A DNA stretch of 17,248 nucleotides from Chthoniobacterales bacterium (lineage in GTDB: Bacteria > Verrucomicrobiota > Verrucomicrobiia > Chthoniobacterales > UBA6821), in the NCBI GenBank assembly GCA_021733705.1, contig JAIPKF010000012.1, forward strand, positions 1 to 17,248. Reading direction: 5' to 3'. The position numbers and the translations under genes were made by a program. Shown piece by piece: positions 1 through 8,883 of this stretch. The notes beneath the pieces are model-generated. The model had not been told where the DNA came from, did not search any database, and saw nothing but the letters and a program-made list of their open reading frames with translations. Numbering within the stretch: position 1 is the first letter of the stretch; the number at the start of each line of letters is the position of its first letter.

Positions 1-567
1 AGGATAGAGATCCGCGAAGAAGGGTTCATCCATAACCAAAACATACCTCCAAGACTGGCAGCAACGCCATAAATAGCATGATTGCGTCCAAAACAAGCTA
101 TCAAACCTAAGAACAATCCTGTGCAGAAATAACGGCTTTCTGTGGGTGCTCGAAGTAAAAAGGAGATGATTTCTATCAATAAAATAGAAAGAGTAATATC
201 AAACAGCTTATGTCTCGGAAACATCCAGAGCAAGAAAATCACTGTAGATAACAAGAGGTATAGCCAGCTTTTGCTTTTAAGATTACGTGCGATCAATAAT
301 AACGCCACAAAGAGACCTATTATTTGAAAAAAAGCTACAGCTACACGAAGAGCCACAATGCCATTTAATCAGCAAGGCCATTCCGCATCGACCTTGCTCT
401 AACGCTCCTCTATATGAGGCCATGCCTGCTGCGTATACTTCTTCATCGATAGAAAGAGTATAGTTAGCCATTTCATATCCATAGCATAAAAAAATGCATG
501 CTAATGCAAAAATTAACAATGAATTTTTCCCATTCATCCAATGCTTTAAAAGATAGATTATACTCAT
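1..567 (-). pseudogene. Polytopic membrane protein (GT-C-like glycosyltransferase), frameshifted and cut by the window edge
   Basis: Reading starts at an ATG at 567. The first frame encodes a membrane segment (about residues 15-31), then an acidic SIDEEVYAAG motif and ALEQGRCGMALL. After that it becomes Cys/Ser-rich and stops near 283. A second frame opens just after a TGA at 369-371 and runs without a stop to position 1. It encodes a very hydrophobic polytopic sequence, beginning NGIVALRVAVAFFQ and including FPRHKLFD and FGRNHAIYG. The two halves read as one protein if one base is removed at about 363-372. An acidic motif after the first membrane segment and many membrane helices fit GT-C lipid-linked-sugar glycosyltransferases, but I assign no exact family. 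The gene begins 16 nt after the stop of the preceding GT-C-like gene, so it is probably in the same transcript. The break may be a true mutation, a sequencing error or, less likely, programmed frameshifting. Confidence 0.6.
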
Positions 568-583
568 TTGATTATTCAGCTAA

Positions 584-2143
584 CTATTTTGCGGCTATAT
601 CCGAAGACATATAGATATCAAAGTTTTCTAAAGTATTTTTTCGGTCTAAATATTGATGATGTATTAAAAAATTTCTTGCAATCTCTTTATTAAGTCTTTT
701 ATCATTATTATTAATAATAATGGCAGAGATGGTGAGGCCTCCATAAATTTCACCATTTTCTAAAATGTTTTTAGCTTGCTCTGTCGTTACCCAACAAGGA
801 ATCATAATTGATTTTCTTTCAGAATAATAGGAAATTTCAGGAAACCACTCTTCTCCAAATATAACTATAATCGAGTTGCTGGGCGTAGAGTTTTTAATAC
901 TACTAGCAATAGCTAGTCTATCCATATTTTTAGAATCTTCACGGGAAGCATTAATATCTACAACAAATTTTTTGTAAAAATTTTCATACTGTGAAAATTC
1001 AGAATAACCAACCATTATTAATATAGTAACAGCAAGCAGCCTGGATTTTTTACTTGCTATAACATAGAGTGAAAAAGCCAGACTAAAAATCAACCAAAAG
1101 CTATTTGCATATTGATAATAATCATGGACAATATGTAAATTAGTAAAAATTAATATTGGTGCTAAAAATAAGAGCATCATTAAAACAATCAACCCTTTTT
1201 GCCTATTATTTCCAAATAAAATTCCAAGCAATATAGGCAAGAGGCAGAAAATAGAGCCTATAGCATGAGGAATAATTCTATCTACAATAGTGGTTCTCCA
1301 TAGCTCTGTACTAAATCGTTGTGAAAAGTTACCAAAATTCCACCCTTGAAGATTTTTTGATGTTAATACTATAGCGATAGGATTTTTTTCTTTTAGGACA
1401 TCTGCATGTTCTGTCCATAGTTTTACAGAAACAAAGCACAGAGCAAGCACCAGTAATAAAGGTACTATTTCTAGGATACATTTTTTAATAGTTATCTTCG
1501 AAAAATATTTGGTACTGATTGCTACCCCCCCTACCAAGGAAGCTAATACAAAAGACGGGAATGTTGTTATTTTTACTAAAGAACACAAAAAACCAAAAAA
1601 AAGTGTCCAAAATATCCATCTAAATTTGCCTGTTTTGCTAAAACAAATGGAAGCCCATAAAAATAAAAAGCCTGTGAAGAGTGCTGTAGATTCAATAAGA
1701 AAGGTTCTACTCCAATAGAGATAAAGAGGTGATAGGAGCAGAAGCACAGCTGCTATATAAAAACATTCTTTATCTAACTCAATCTCTTTGATGATGTTAT
1801 AAAGTGGAATAAAACAGCAAAAATAGAAGAAAGCGCTTAGGTAGCGTCCTGATTGATCTAATGGTAGTCCTGCTATGAAATGAAGTCCTGCTGCGCCTAT
1901 TTGGAACAGAGGAAACTCAAAAGGAATGGACCAAGGATAACCTAATATAGGAGTCTCGTAGGAAAAGAGACTTTTTGAAATATGACGGAAGTCAATCCAA
2001 TATGCTGTAATAGCTGTTTGTACTTCTCTCGAACCATACCACCCGAATAGAGGTTGACTTACATATTTTAGATAGAAAAGAATAATACTTATAAAAATCA
2101 CCGCCACTATTATTTTATAAAAATTAGTATTTCTATCTTTCAT
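584..2143 (-). CDS. Polytopic GT-C-type membrane glycosyltransferase (ArnT/PMT/GT39-like)
   Basis: This 519-residue protein has an N-terminal membrane anchor (about 11-27) and then a periplasmic-type loop with G-S-R-E at 37-40 and a distinctive Y-PWSIPFEFPLFQ stretch around 69-81. About ten further hydrophobic segments lie between 100 and 375. A soluble C-terminal tail of about 130 residues follows (VIFGEEWFPEISYY near 427-440). An acidic residue in the first loop followed by many helices is the layout of GT-C enzymes, which move sugars from polyprenyl-phosphate donors outside the membrane. The substrate cannot be read from sequence. It lies 64 nt after the giant glycosyltransferase gene on the same strand, within the same AT-rich locus, so a role in surface-glycan assembly or decoration is likely. 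No Shine-Dalgarno sequence is visible before the ATG. The family call is by motif and topology only. Confidence 0.75.
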   Translation of the reverse strand: MKDRNTNFYKIIVAVIFISIILFYLKYVSQPLFGWYGSREVQTAITAYWIDFRHISKSLFSYETPILGYPWSIPFEFPLFQIGAAGLHFIAGLPLDQSGRYLSAFFYFCCFIPLYNIIKEIELDKECFYIAAVLLLLSPLYLYWSRTFLIESTALFTGFLFLWASICFSKTGKFRWIFWTLFFGFLCSLVKITTFPSFVLASLVGGVAISTKYFSKITIKKCILEIVPLLLVLALCFVSVKLWTEHADVLKEKNPIAIVLTSKNLQGWNFGNFSQRFSTELWRTTIVDRIIPHAIGSIFCLLPILLGILFGNNRQKGLIVLMMLLFLAPILIFTNLHIVHDYYQYANSFWLIFSLAFSLYVIASKKSRLLAVTILIMVGYSEFSQYENFYKKFVVDINASREDSKNMDRLAIASSIKNSTPSNSIIVIFGEEWFPEISYYSERKSIMIPCWVTTEQAKNILENGEIYGGLTISAIIINNNDKRLNKEIARNFLIHHQYLDRKNTLENFDIYMSSDIAAK

Positions 2144-2207
2144 GTTTTGATTTTTTCGAAATTCATTTTAAAAAAATTGAACTTCTTTAAGCTTTATTAA
2201 AGATCTT

Positions 2208-5200
2208 TTACTCATTAGTTGAGATATATCTTTCTTTAAGCCTTTGTTGAAAAAGCTGAACTTTTTTTTCTTCCCATTGAAGAATTCTTCCTATCTCACG
2301 AATCACGAGTGGCCCTTCAGCTAGTTCTAAACTGCCTACTGTAGAATTACGGGCATTTCCTGAATTCATTCTCCAGTAATTTAAGGGTTTAGCAATATAT
2401 GCTATATTCCCGAGCTCGAGCAGGCGGACCCAAAACAACCAGTCTGCACAGAAACGCATGGTATCGTCGATTAAGTTAGAAAGATTTATGCGATTACGAA
2501 TAATAACCCCGCTAGCATTGAGAATAGTATTTTTTTTGCTAACAAAGTCTTTTAGTTCATCAAGACCATTGTTGGTATAGTCTGATTCCCATCGGTCAGA
2601 GTTAAATTCACTTAACCATTCATCAGGAGTTCCTCCAAGTGATCCTGCTTTATCCATCATGACTAGCTGACACGTAGCGAGACTCAATGATGCATCTTCC
2701 TCTAGTCTGCGCACTAATTCTTCAACAAGATGATGATCTGCAGAATCATCTGATTCAGCTATCCAAATATATTTTCCTGAAGCTGCTTGAATCCCTTTAC
2801 GCCATTGTTTAAAAGGTGATCCACTGTTACTCTCATTGTACATTGCTCGGGCACGAGGCTCTTTTTTTAAAAATTGTTCAATAATATTCTTACTGCTATC
2901 ATGAGAAGCATCATCTAATATAATTATTTCAAGATTTTTATAACTTTGATGAGTAATGCTATTTAAACGTTCTTCTAAATAAAGAGCATGATTATAATTA
3001 GGTACAATAACTGAGACTAAAGGAGCAATCGCTTTATAGATTCCTATTTTTTCTCTGAGTAACACAGAAATTTTTTCTGCCGTTTTTTTAATATCATTTT
3101 GATGGCTAACTTTTTTTTTCGCGTTGTTACCCAAGAGAATTTTTTTAGCTCGATTATTAATTAACAAATTTACTGCTACTGCTGCTGCTTTTGTATTTTC
3201 ATAAGGAACAATAATACCAGCATCATTGGCAACAAATTCAGGCACTCCCCCCGCTCCTTCAAAACAGACAATAGGAAGCTTGGCATCTGCAGCCTCAAGA
3301 GCAACCAAAGGAAAAGGATCTTCTCTTGAAGATAAGAAAAAAATATCACCCAAAGCAAAATACTCCCTTGGAGAAATTCGTTCTCCGATAAATTGGATAT
3401 TTTCCTGGAGTCCCCACTCTTGAATTCTCTCTTCTAAATTCGGAACATCTTGAAAGTTTTTACCTCCTATCCAAAAAAATCGCGCAGAAGAATTGTTCAT
3501 CACAATGTGCTTAGCTGTTTCCACAAAAAGATCAGGCCCTTTTCGCCAATCGGTTGATCCACATCCGAAGCAGATAAACTGACCTTCTTTAATGCCCAAC
3601 TCCGCTTGCTGTTGAGACCTTAGTTTCTGATTTGGAAAGACACTACTTATGGGAATTCCAGGTTGAACTTCAAATATCTGCTTGCTACTAACAGCATAAC
3701 TTGTCTCTAAGTTTTTTTTTACCTGTTTAGAAACAGCGATAAAATAATCTGTAGAAGTAATAGTCGCCTCCATGATTGGTCCAGAAGCCCATCTTTCTAT
3801 TGATTGTTGAAGTTCATGAATATGTGTTACAACAGGGCAATGACGATACTGATTTTTTAGCTCCAGAAGAAAAGGACCATTAACAACGGTGTTAGAATAA
3901 ATCAGATCTGGTTGTTTTTCTATAAAGCTCTCAAGAGCAGTTTCTTTTTGAGTAGTTTCCAAACCCTCTAAAAGGAGCGTTGGAAAAAGTTCTTCAAATT
4001 CTGAATATAAGATCCCACCTCCAACACAGATAACTTTTATTTGAAACTCCTGACTCTTCTTCCATTCCTTGAGCAAATTTAACAGTACAATTTGAGCTCC
4101 TGCTCTTGCTGCATCATGACTAACAATTAGCAGGTATAGTTTTGGACTCGTTATCGATGAATTTACCTGCAAGGCTTTTTTAGTTGCATTAAGCCATTCA
4201 TATCCATATTTGGTATCTGGCTCTAAATGGCACCCCTCTCCCCATTCATTCCATGCATTAATAAATAGCAGTCTTTCGCTTGCTTTAAAATTTTTCCTGG
4301 TTTTGGCAATTGCATCGACTAACCATTTATAGTAGTTATTTGGGGTAGACTTAATCCATGAGGTTGCTCTTTCCATACGCCGAGCTGTATTATCCCATGA
4401 AGGACATACGGCTCTTATTAGTGGATAAGATTCTTTTTCTTGAGAATAAAAAGAAATCATTTCTTCCATATTATAGATATAACCGGAAAATTTTTTCTTT
4501 ATTCGTGATATAGGTTTTAGAAAAAAAATTTCTGCAGGTACATTAGCAGGAGGAAACTGAATGGCTGCATCTAGTCCATTTTTGAGAGGATCAATGATTT
4601 CTAATGACCTCATGCAAGCAAGATAGATCTCTCCAATTCCTTCATTTCTACATACCTTGCGCCAATGCTCAGCAGTAGCCGTCATATTGGGAAGTAAACC
4701 TGGTCGATAAATAATCAATAGTGGTTTATTATTAACCCTGATATACCTTGGATCTTTTAAAGCAGGAATAATATCGTGGATAAAATTCTCATCACTTTCA
4801 TAAGAGTGAACTTGCTCTATTAACACTTCGCTATCTCCACCATCCCATGTTCGCGTCCAGTTTTCATTAGCCCAGCAGAAACAAAATGGAAAATCAGGTT
4901 TTCCTGTTTGAAGAAGACGGTCTAATGGTTTTTCTAGCAGCTTCTTCCCATTAAACCAGTAATAATAATAACAAAATCCATGAATTCCGTGTTGACGCGC
5001 AAGCTCTACTTGTTTTTCTAACACACTGGCTTCATCCAGGTTGTAATAACCAAGATCGGGATGGGGAATATGCGGTTGATAATGACCTGGATAAAAAGGA
5101 CGCCCTCTTTTTACATTAGTCCACTCTGTAAAGCCTTCACCCCACCAAGCATCATTCTCTTTGATACGATGAAATTGAGGAAGGTAAATAGCAATTGCAC

Positions 5201-7469
5201 GAATATCATCTTGAAAAGAAACCTTGGTATTATAATCTCTTTCTTTAGAAAATATTATTTTTTCTTTAGTCTCTTTTAGAAATGAATCTTTAATCAAACG
5301 CCCTTCTTTTTTGCCAAATCTAATATAGTGATAAAGTGGGTTCAGTAAAGATTGCGCAACATCAGGATTATTCTCTAAATACCATTTTGTATTAAAATTA
5401 GGATGAGGGTCTCTCCCTTCTCGAGCTCCAAAGTATATGTAATGAAGGATTGGATTCTCTTTATTTAAAGCTACATCAGGATTTTGTTCTAAATACCATT
5501 TTTTATCGAATAGGCCACTCCAGGCTATTTCAAAAAAAACTATTTTACTATTTATGTTACTAATGAAATTTATTATTTTGTTCTTTTGCAGCTCAATAAT
5601 TTTATTATTTCTATTTAAAACTATTTTTTCAAGATCTCTAATTTTTTCTTCTTTTTCTATTACCTCAAAATAATATTGATCTGTTTGATTTTTTAGTTTT
5701 CCCTTAGATAGCATTGTTTTTTGTTCTACTTTAACTAAATTTTTTAGCTCACCTTTTATTTGAATTTCTGCATCGTGTTTTTTCTCGCTAGCATTTGAAT
5801 CTTCACTAGTTATATCCCAAGATAACAATGGCTTTTTAACGCAAGAAGCAACGATATTTTGGAATTTTTGCTCTAGTTCAAAATAGCGTTGATAATCAGA
5901 ATGAGTTAACAGTCCTGGAGTCAATGCTTCTAGAGCAGAATAGATGAATTCTTGACCTTCCATAGAAACAAAAGATCTTCGAATGTTTTCAGAAATAGTA
6001 TATAGCGACCTAAATAAAAGATATCCTAGTTCTAACGGTTCATTTAAGCTCCATTCATTATCAATAAAAATAGCAGATCCCGTTTTAGTAAGAATAATAT
6101 TTTGTGGGATAGCATCCAAAAAGAAGCCTGGAATTATAGTATAAGGTGAAAATTCACTTATTTCTATATTTTCTGAGTAAAGTAATTCCGAAAGTAAAAG
6201 AAGATACCTCTTAATAAAATGGGCGATATCACTGAAAGAACATTTTTCTTGTGTTAATATTTTGATGAGTTCCCAGGAAAGAGGCTCTCCTAAAGTATAC
6301 TTTGTTGGTTGGTGAAGTGTAAATTTTATGAGTTCATCCTTTTTTTCAACAAGATTATTTTTTGTTTCACTATTCCCTTCATGTTCAATGAGAATATATT
6401 CGTCAGTAATATGCCTAAATATAGTGCTCTTACAGTAAGGTTGAGCTCTTCCTGTACTATAATGATAAGCTAAGATTGATTCATCAAGGACCTTATCTCC
6501 AGCAGGAGAGGCAATAATCAAAAAAGAATTGGAGAGCTCTAGTCCTAATTGGTTTTTGATAATTTGAGGCCATACAAGCTCCATGGAAAAGTTTGTATCA
6601 AAAGATAGTTGCGGATCATTTTTTACACTTTGCCAAGCAAGAGCAGAAGCATCAAAATTTTCATTGATCATTCCCTGTTGGGTAATAATAGAAATGGGAA
6701 ATTTATAATCTGGGAAAGGAGCCAACCACTCTTGATGCGTTAAATCTGCATCATCCAGCATATTTTTAAGCACAGTCCTTCCGAATGTCTCGGGCTGATG
6801 ATTATTTTTATAGCGCCCCTCAATTCCGTACATTTTTTTCCCTATATGGTCTTCGGGAGCACCTGCAAAATATTTCAATCCAAGCTGATTCTCAATGGCA
6901 ATAATTAATTTTCCATGGGGCTTTAGCAACGATCTTGCATGTTGTAACATAGCAAGCGGTCGATTTTCTCCCTCCATGAACAAGTTAGCATACTCTAAAA
7001 CACCAATGAGTGTAATAATATCGAACTGATGAAAGCGAGGCAACTGGCTAAAATTCTCTGCTAAAAGGGTGACATTTTCTAAATCTCGAGTTCGAGCCCT
7101 TGTAATAGTGGCTCTTTTTAGACTTCCTTCTAGCGCTAGCACATTGGCTCCGCATTCTCCTAAATAGCGCGTTATTGCGCCACATCCAGCCCCTACTTCT
7201 AATACATCAGCTCCTTGTAAGAGGTGGTCAAAAGGGCGTAAGATGTTTGTGCGTATTTTACTTAAATGGTAAAGAGAAGGCCAATCATTACAGCTTTGTA
7301 GTAATTCTTGAGAATGCAGAGAAACATCTTCACTTTGTACTATTATTGTCTCTATGCGTTGCTCTACTTCATCTCCATCACTATAGTTAATACTTTCATA
7401 ACACGGTAATGACCATATTTTTATCTCCTTATTAAAGGAATAGCCTGCCTTTTCTAAAAGAGTTATCAT
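2208..7469 (-). CDS. Giant multidomain protein: methyltransferase, kinase-like region, WbsX/GH99-like, GT4 and GT2 glycosyltransferases
   Basis: This 1753-residue protein has the following modules in order. A class I SAM-dependent methyltransferase spans about 60-260 (motif I VLEVGAGCGA, 89-98). Residues about 310-500 look like a degenerate aminoglycoside-phosphotransferase/kinase-like C-lobe (LDAIPQN 451-457, FIDNEW 468-473). A charged coiled coil lies at about 600-632. Two WYL-NPDV-HY-FG-EGR repeats lie at 654-686 and 692-724. A WbsX/GH99-like domain spans about 755-1095 (IYLPQFH 761-767, WWGEGFTEW 775-783, NAWNEWGEG 1071-1079). A GT4 glycosyltransferase spans about 1110-1475, with SREDPFPLVALE in the nucleotide-sugar region, where Asp stands at the first acidic position of the usual EX7E. 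A GT2 domain spans about 1483-1740 (ILDDAS, ESDDS). There is no signal peptide or membrane helix, so it is probably a cytoplasmic enzyme assembling a repeat unit. Its ATG overlaps the stop of the ABC ATPase gene as ATGA, implying coupled translation. Domain identities are by recognised motifs; sugars and acceptors are unknown. Confidence 0.88.
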   Translation of the reverse strand: MITLLEKAGYSFNKEIKIWSLPCYESINYSDGDEVEQRIETIIVQSEDVSLHSQELLQSCNDWPSLYHLSKIRTNILRPFDHLLQGADVLEVGAGCGAITRYLGECGANVLALEGSLKRATITRARTRDLENVTLLAENFSQLPRFHQFDIITLIGVLEYANLFMEGENRPLAMLQHARSLLKPHGKLIIAIENQLGLKYFAGAPEDHIGKKMYGIEGRYKNNHQPETFGRTVLKNMLDDADLTHQEWLAPFPDYKFPISIITQQGMINENFDASALAWQSVKNDPQLSFDTNFSMELVWPQIIKNQLGLELSNSFLIIASPAGDKVLDESILAYHYSTGRAQPYCKSTIFRHITDEYILIEHEGNSETKNNLVEKKDELIKFTLHQPTKYTLGEPLSWELIKILTQEKCSFSDIAHFIKRYLLLLSELLYSENIEISEFSPYTIIPGFFLDAIPQNIILTKTGSAIFIDNEWSLNEPLELGYLLFRSLYTISENIRRSFVSMEGQEFIYSALEALTPGLLTHSDYQRYFELEQKFQNIVASCVKKPLLSWDITSEDSNASEKKHDAEIQIKGELKNLVKVEQKTMLSKGKLKNQTDQYYFEVIEKEEKIRDLEKIVLNRNNKIIELQKNKIINFISNINSKIVFFEIAWSGLFDKKWYLEQNPDVALNKENPILHYIYFGAREGRDPHPNFNTKWYLENNPDVAQSLLNPLYHYIRFGKKEGRLIKDSFLKETKEKIIFSKERDYNTKVSFQDDIRAIAIYLPQFHRIKENDAWWGEGFTEWTNVKRGRPFYPGHYQPHIPHPDLGYYNLDEASVLEKQVELARQHGIHGFCYYYYWFNGKKLLEKPLDRLLQTGKPDFPFCFCWANENWTRTWDGGDSEVLIEQVHSYESDENFIHDIIPALKDPRYIRVNNKPLLIIYRPGLLPNMTATAEHWRKVCRNEGIGEIYLACMRSLEIIDPLKNGLDAAIQFPPANVPAEIFFLKPISRIKKKFSGYIYNMEEMISFYSQEKESYPLIRAVCPSWDNTARRMERATSWIKSTPNNYYKWLVDAIAKTRKNFKASERLLFINAWNEWGEGCHLEPDTKYGYEWLNATKKALQVNSSITSPKLYLLIVSHDAARAGAQIVLLNLLKEWKKSQEFQIKVICVGGGILYSEFEELFPTLLLEGLETTQKETALESFIEKQPDLIYSNTVVNGPFLLELKNQYRHCPVVTHIHELQQSIERWASGPIMEATITSTDYFIAVSKQVKKNLETSYAVSSKQIFEVQPGIPISSVFPNQKLRSQQQAELGIKEGQFICFGCGSTDWRKGPDLFVETAKHIVMNNSSARFFWIGGKNFQDVPNLEERIQEWGLQENIQFIGERISPREYFALGDIFFLSSREDPFPLVALEAADAKLPIVCFEGAGGVPEFVANDAGIIVPYENTKAAAVAVNLLINNRAKKILLGNNAKKKVSHQNDIKKTAEKISVLLREKIGIYKAIAPLVSVIVPNYNHALYLEERLNSITHQSYKNLEIIILDDASHDSSKNIIEQFLKKEPRARAMYNESNSGSPFKQWRKGIQAASGKYIWIAESDDSADHHLVEELVRRLEEDASLSLATCQLVMMDKAGSLGGTPDEWLSEFNSDRWESDYTNNGLDELKDFVSKKNTILNASGVIIRNRINLSNLIDDTMRFCADWLFWVRLLELGNIAYIAKPLNYWRMNSGNARNSTVGSLELAEGPLVIREIGRILQWEEKKVQLFQQRLKERYISTNE
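5298..5510 (-). repeat. Two tandem protein repeats of the NPDV/HY-FG-EGR type within the giant protein
   Basis: Residues 654-686 and 692-724 of the 1753-residue protein are two copies of one unit of about 38 residues. Conserved positions are F-x-x-K-W-Y-L-E-x-N-P-D-V-A, then N-P-x-x-H-Y-I-x-F-G-x-x-E-G-R. Units of this kind are common beside WbsX and GT domains in large polysaccharide-synthesis proteins; their function is not established as far as I know. The copies resemble each other in protein more than in DNA, so the duplication is old. Confidence 0.8.
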
Positions 7470-8836
7470 TGGTTTGTTGTCTCTACGGCCATTTTTAAAT
7501 CTAAATCTACTAAACCTAAAAAGGGATTTTTAGCAGTTATTTGAAAATGGATAGAGTCATAACGTCGGTCATGGGGGATAATTTCACTACCATTACTAGT
7601 AGCGACACCTAAAGAAATAAAATAGTCACCTGGAGTAAGCCTGCCTATGAAACAAACGTCTATTTGTAAAACAGACTCTTTTTGACCCACGTTGACCATG
7701 CTATCAATATTTAGTAATTCAGAATTGGTACCATAGACAGTAATGCCTTCTTTAGTCTTAACATTAATACCAATAATAGGTCGATTTAATAGTGTGTTGA
7801 ATTTTATGGAGGCAAGCAACTTGATCTCTTTACCACTTTCTATTAATGAAGGATAGTCTTCGCCGTCTACCTCTAATAAGTAGTCTAAGATCGTTGCTGC
7901 CTGGTCACCCCATCGATATTCATGCTTATTATACCCACTTCGTGTGGAAAAAACATCTTCGTGTTGGCTTAATAAACAGGAATTCCTAAAAATGGATTCA
8001 GAACAATTTAAAGTTGAAGAGACTGTATCTGTATTGATGGTTTTTTCTTTTTTCCCAAAAATGAGATCCATATAACAGTGCACAACATGCTTTGATGCAC
8101 CAACAACTCGTTGCTCTCCGTGATCAAGAAGTATTGCAGAAGAACAATGTTTGATGACATCTTCGCTAGAATGAGTTACTAAAAGAATACTTGTTCCTCG
8201 TTTTTGAAGCTGTCTTAATCGTTCAAAACATTGTGCCTGAAACTTGGCATCTCCTACGGCTAAAGCCTCATCGACAATAAGTACATCGGGATCAACCATC
8301 GATTGAACCGCAAATGCTAACCGTACCACCATACCACTCGAGTAGGTTTTGACCGGCTGGTTGATAAAGTCACCGATGTCGGCAAAGGCTTCGATTTTTG
8401 GGAAGCGGGCATCGGTTTCCTCGCGGGTGAGGCCGAGGATGGAGGCGTTGAGGTAAACATTCTCTCGGCCGGTAAATTCTGGATTGAAGCCGCTGCCGAG
8501 CTCCAGGAGGGCTGCCACACGGCCATGGACTGTGACGGAGCCGCTCGTGGGTTGAAGGGTTCCAGCGATAATCTGGAGGAGGGTTGATTTACCCGAACCA
8601 TTGCGTCCAATGATACCAACGGATTCTCCTTTTTTCACTTCAAAGGAGATATCACGCAATGCATAGAACTCGCTGCAGAGGCCATGGAGTTTCGTATCAA
8701 TTTTTTTACGAAGTGGAGGAAATAACTCTCCGGCTAGATTCAAAAGAGGGTGCTTGAGTCGTGCTGCAGGATCACTCCAGATCGTGTAGGCCTTAGAAAC
8801 CTTGTTAACAGAGATGGCAAGGTCAGATGACATCAC
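7466..8836 (-). CDS. wzt: ABC transporter ATP-binding protein, Wzt type, with C-terminal carbohydrate-binding-like domain
   Basis: This 456-residue protein powers export of a lipid-linked polysaccharide across the inner membrane. The nucleotide-binding domain (about 1-245) has Walker A GRNGSGKST (77-85), the Wzt/TagH-type block GRVAALLELGSGFNPEFTGR (105-124), ABC signature YSSGM (165-169), Walker B DVLIVDE (184-190) and switch His 222. A linker (about 246-300) leads to a beta-rich domain (about 305-435) like the Wzt C-terminal domain, which in O-antigen exporters recognises the modified chain end. The reading frame opens with GTG at 8834-8836 followed at once by ATG at 8831-8833; the ATG is the likelier start, and no Shine-Dalgarno is evident. 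The partner permease (Wzm) is not in this window. Base composition is uneven: about 60% GC over 8401-8580 but about 35% at 8161-8220 and across the C-terminal part. Confidence 0.9.
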   Translation of the reverse strand: MMSSDLAISVNKVSKAYTIWSDPAARLKHPLLNLAGELFPPLRKKIDTKLHGLCSEFYALRDISFEVKKGESVGIIGRNGSGKSTLLQIIAGTLQPTSGSVTVHGRVAALLELGSGFNPEFTGRENVYLNASILGLTREETDARFPKIEAFADIGDFINQPVKTYSSGMVVRLAFAVQSMVDPDVLIVDEALAVGDAKFQAQCFERLRQLQKRGTSILLVTHSSEDVIKHCSSAILLDHGEQRVVGASKHVVHCYMDLIFGKKEKTINTDTVSSTLNCSESIFRNSCLLSQHEDVFSTRSGYNKHEYRWGDQAATILDYLLEVDGEDYPSLIESGKEIKLLASIKFNTLLNRPIIGINVKTKEGITVYGTNSELLNIDSMVNVGQKESVLQIDVCFIGRLTPGDYFISLGVATSNGSEIIPHDRRYDSIHFQITAKNPFLGLVDLDLKMAVETTNQ

Positions 8837-8883
8837 TTATTGTAAAAGTTGAAATAAAACGTTCACATTGAAGGAGCAAAAAT

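Noticed and set aside
283..375. Programmed frameshifting as the explanation for the two-frame membrane gene
   Set aside because: No slippery heptamer with a downstream pseudoknot or internal Shine-Dalgarno is visible at the frame change; mutation or read error is simpler.
2184..2203. 7-bp inverted repeat (TCTTTAA/TTAAAGA, 6-nt loop) in the gap between the giant gene and the GT-C-like gene
   Set aside because: The stem is almost all A/T in an AT-rich spacer, and the T run is several bases away, so a chance origin is likely and a terminator cannot be supported.
8317..8619. 100-codon open frame on the minus strand within the wzt-like gene
   Set aside because: It is a shadow in another frame of the GC-rich conserved ATPase block; its composition is low-complexity and it has no recognisable domain.
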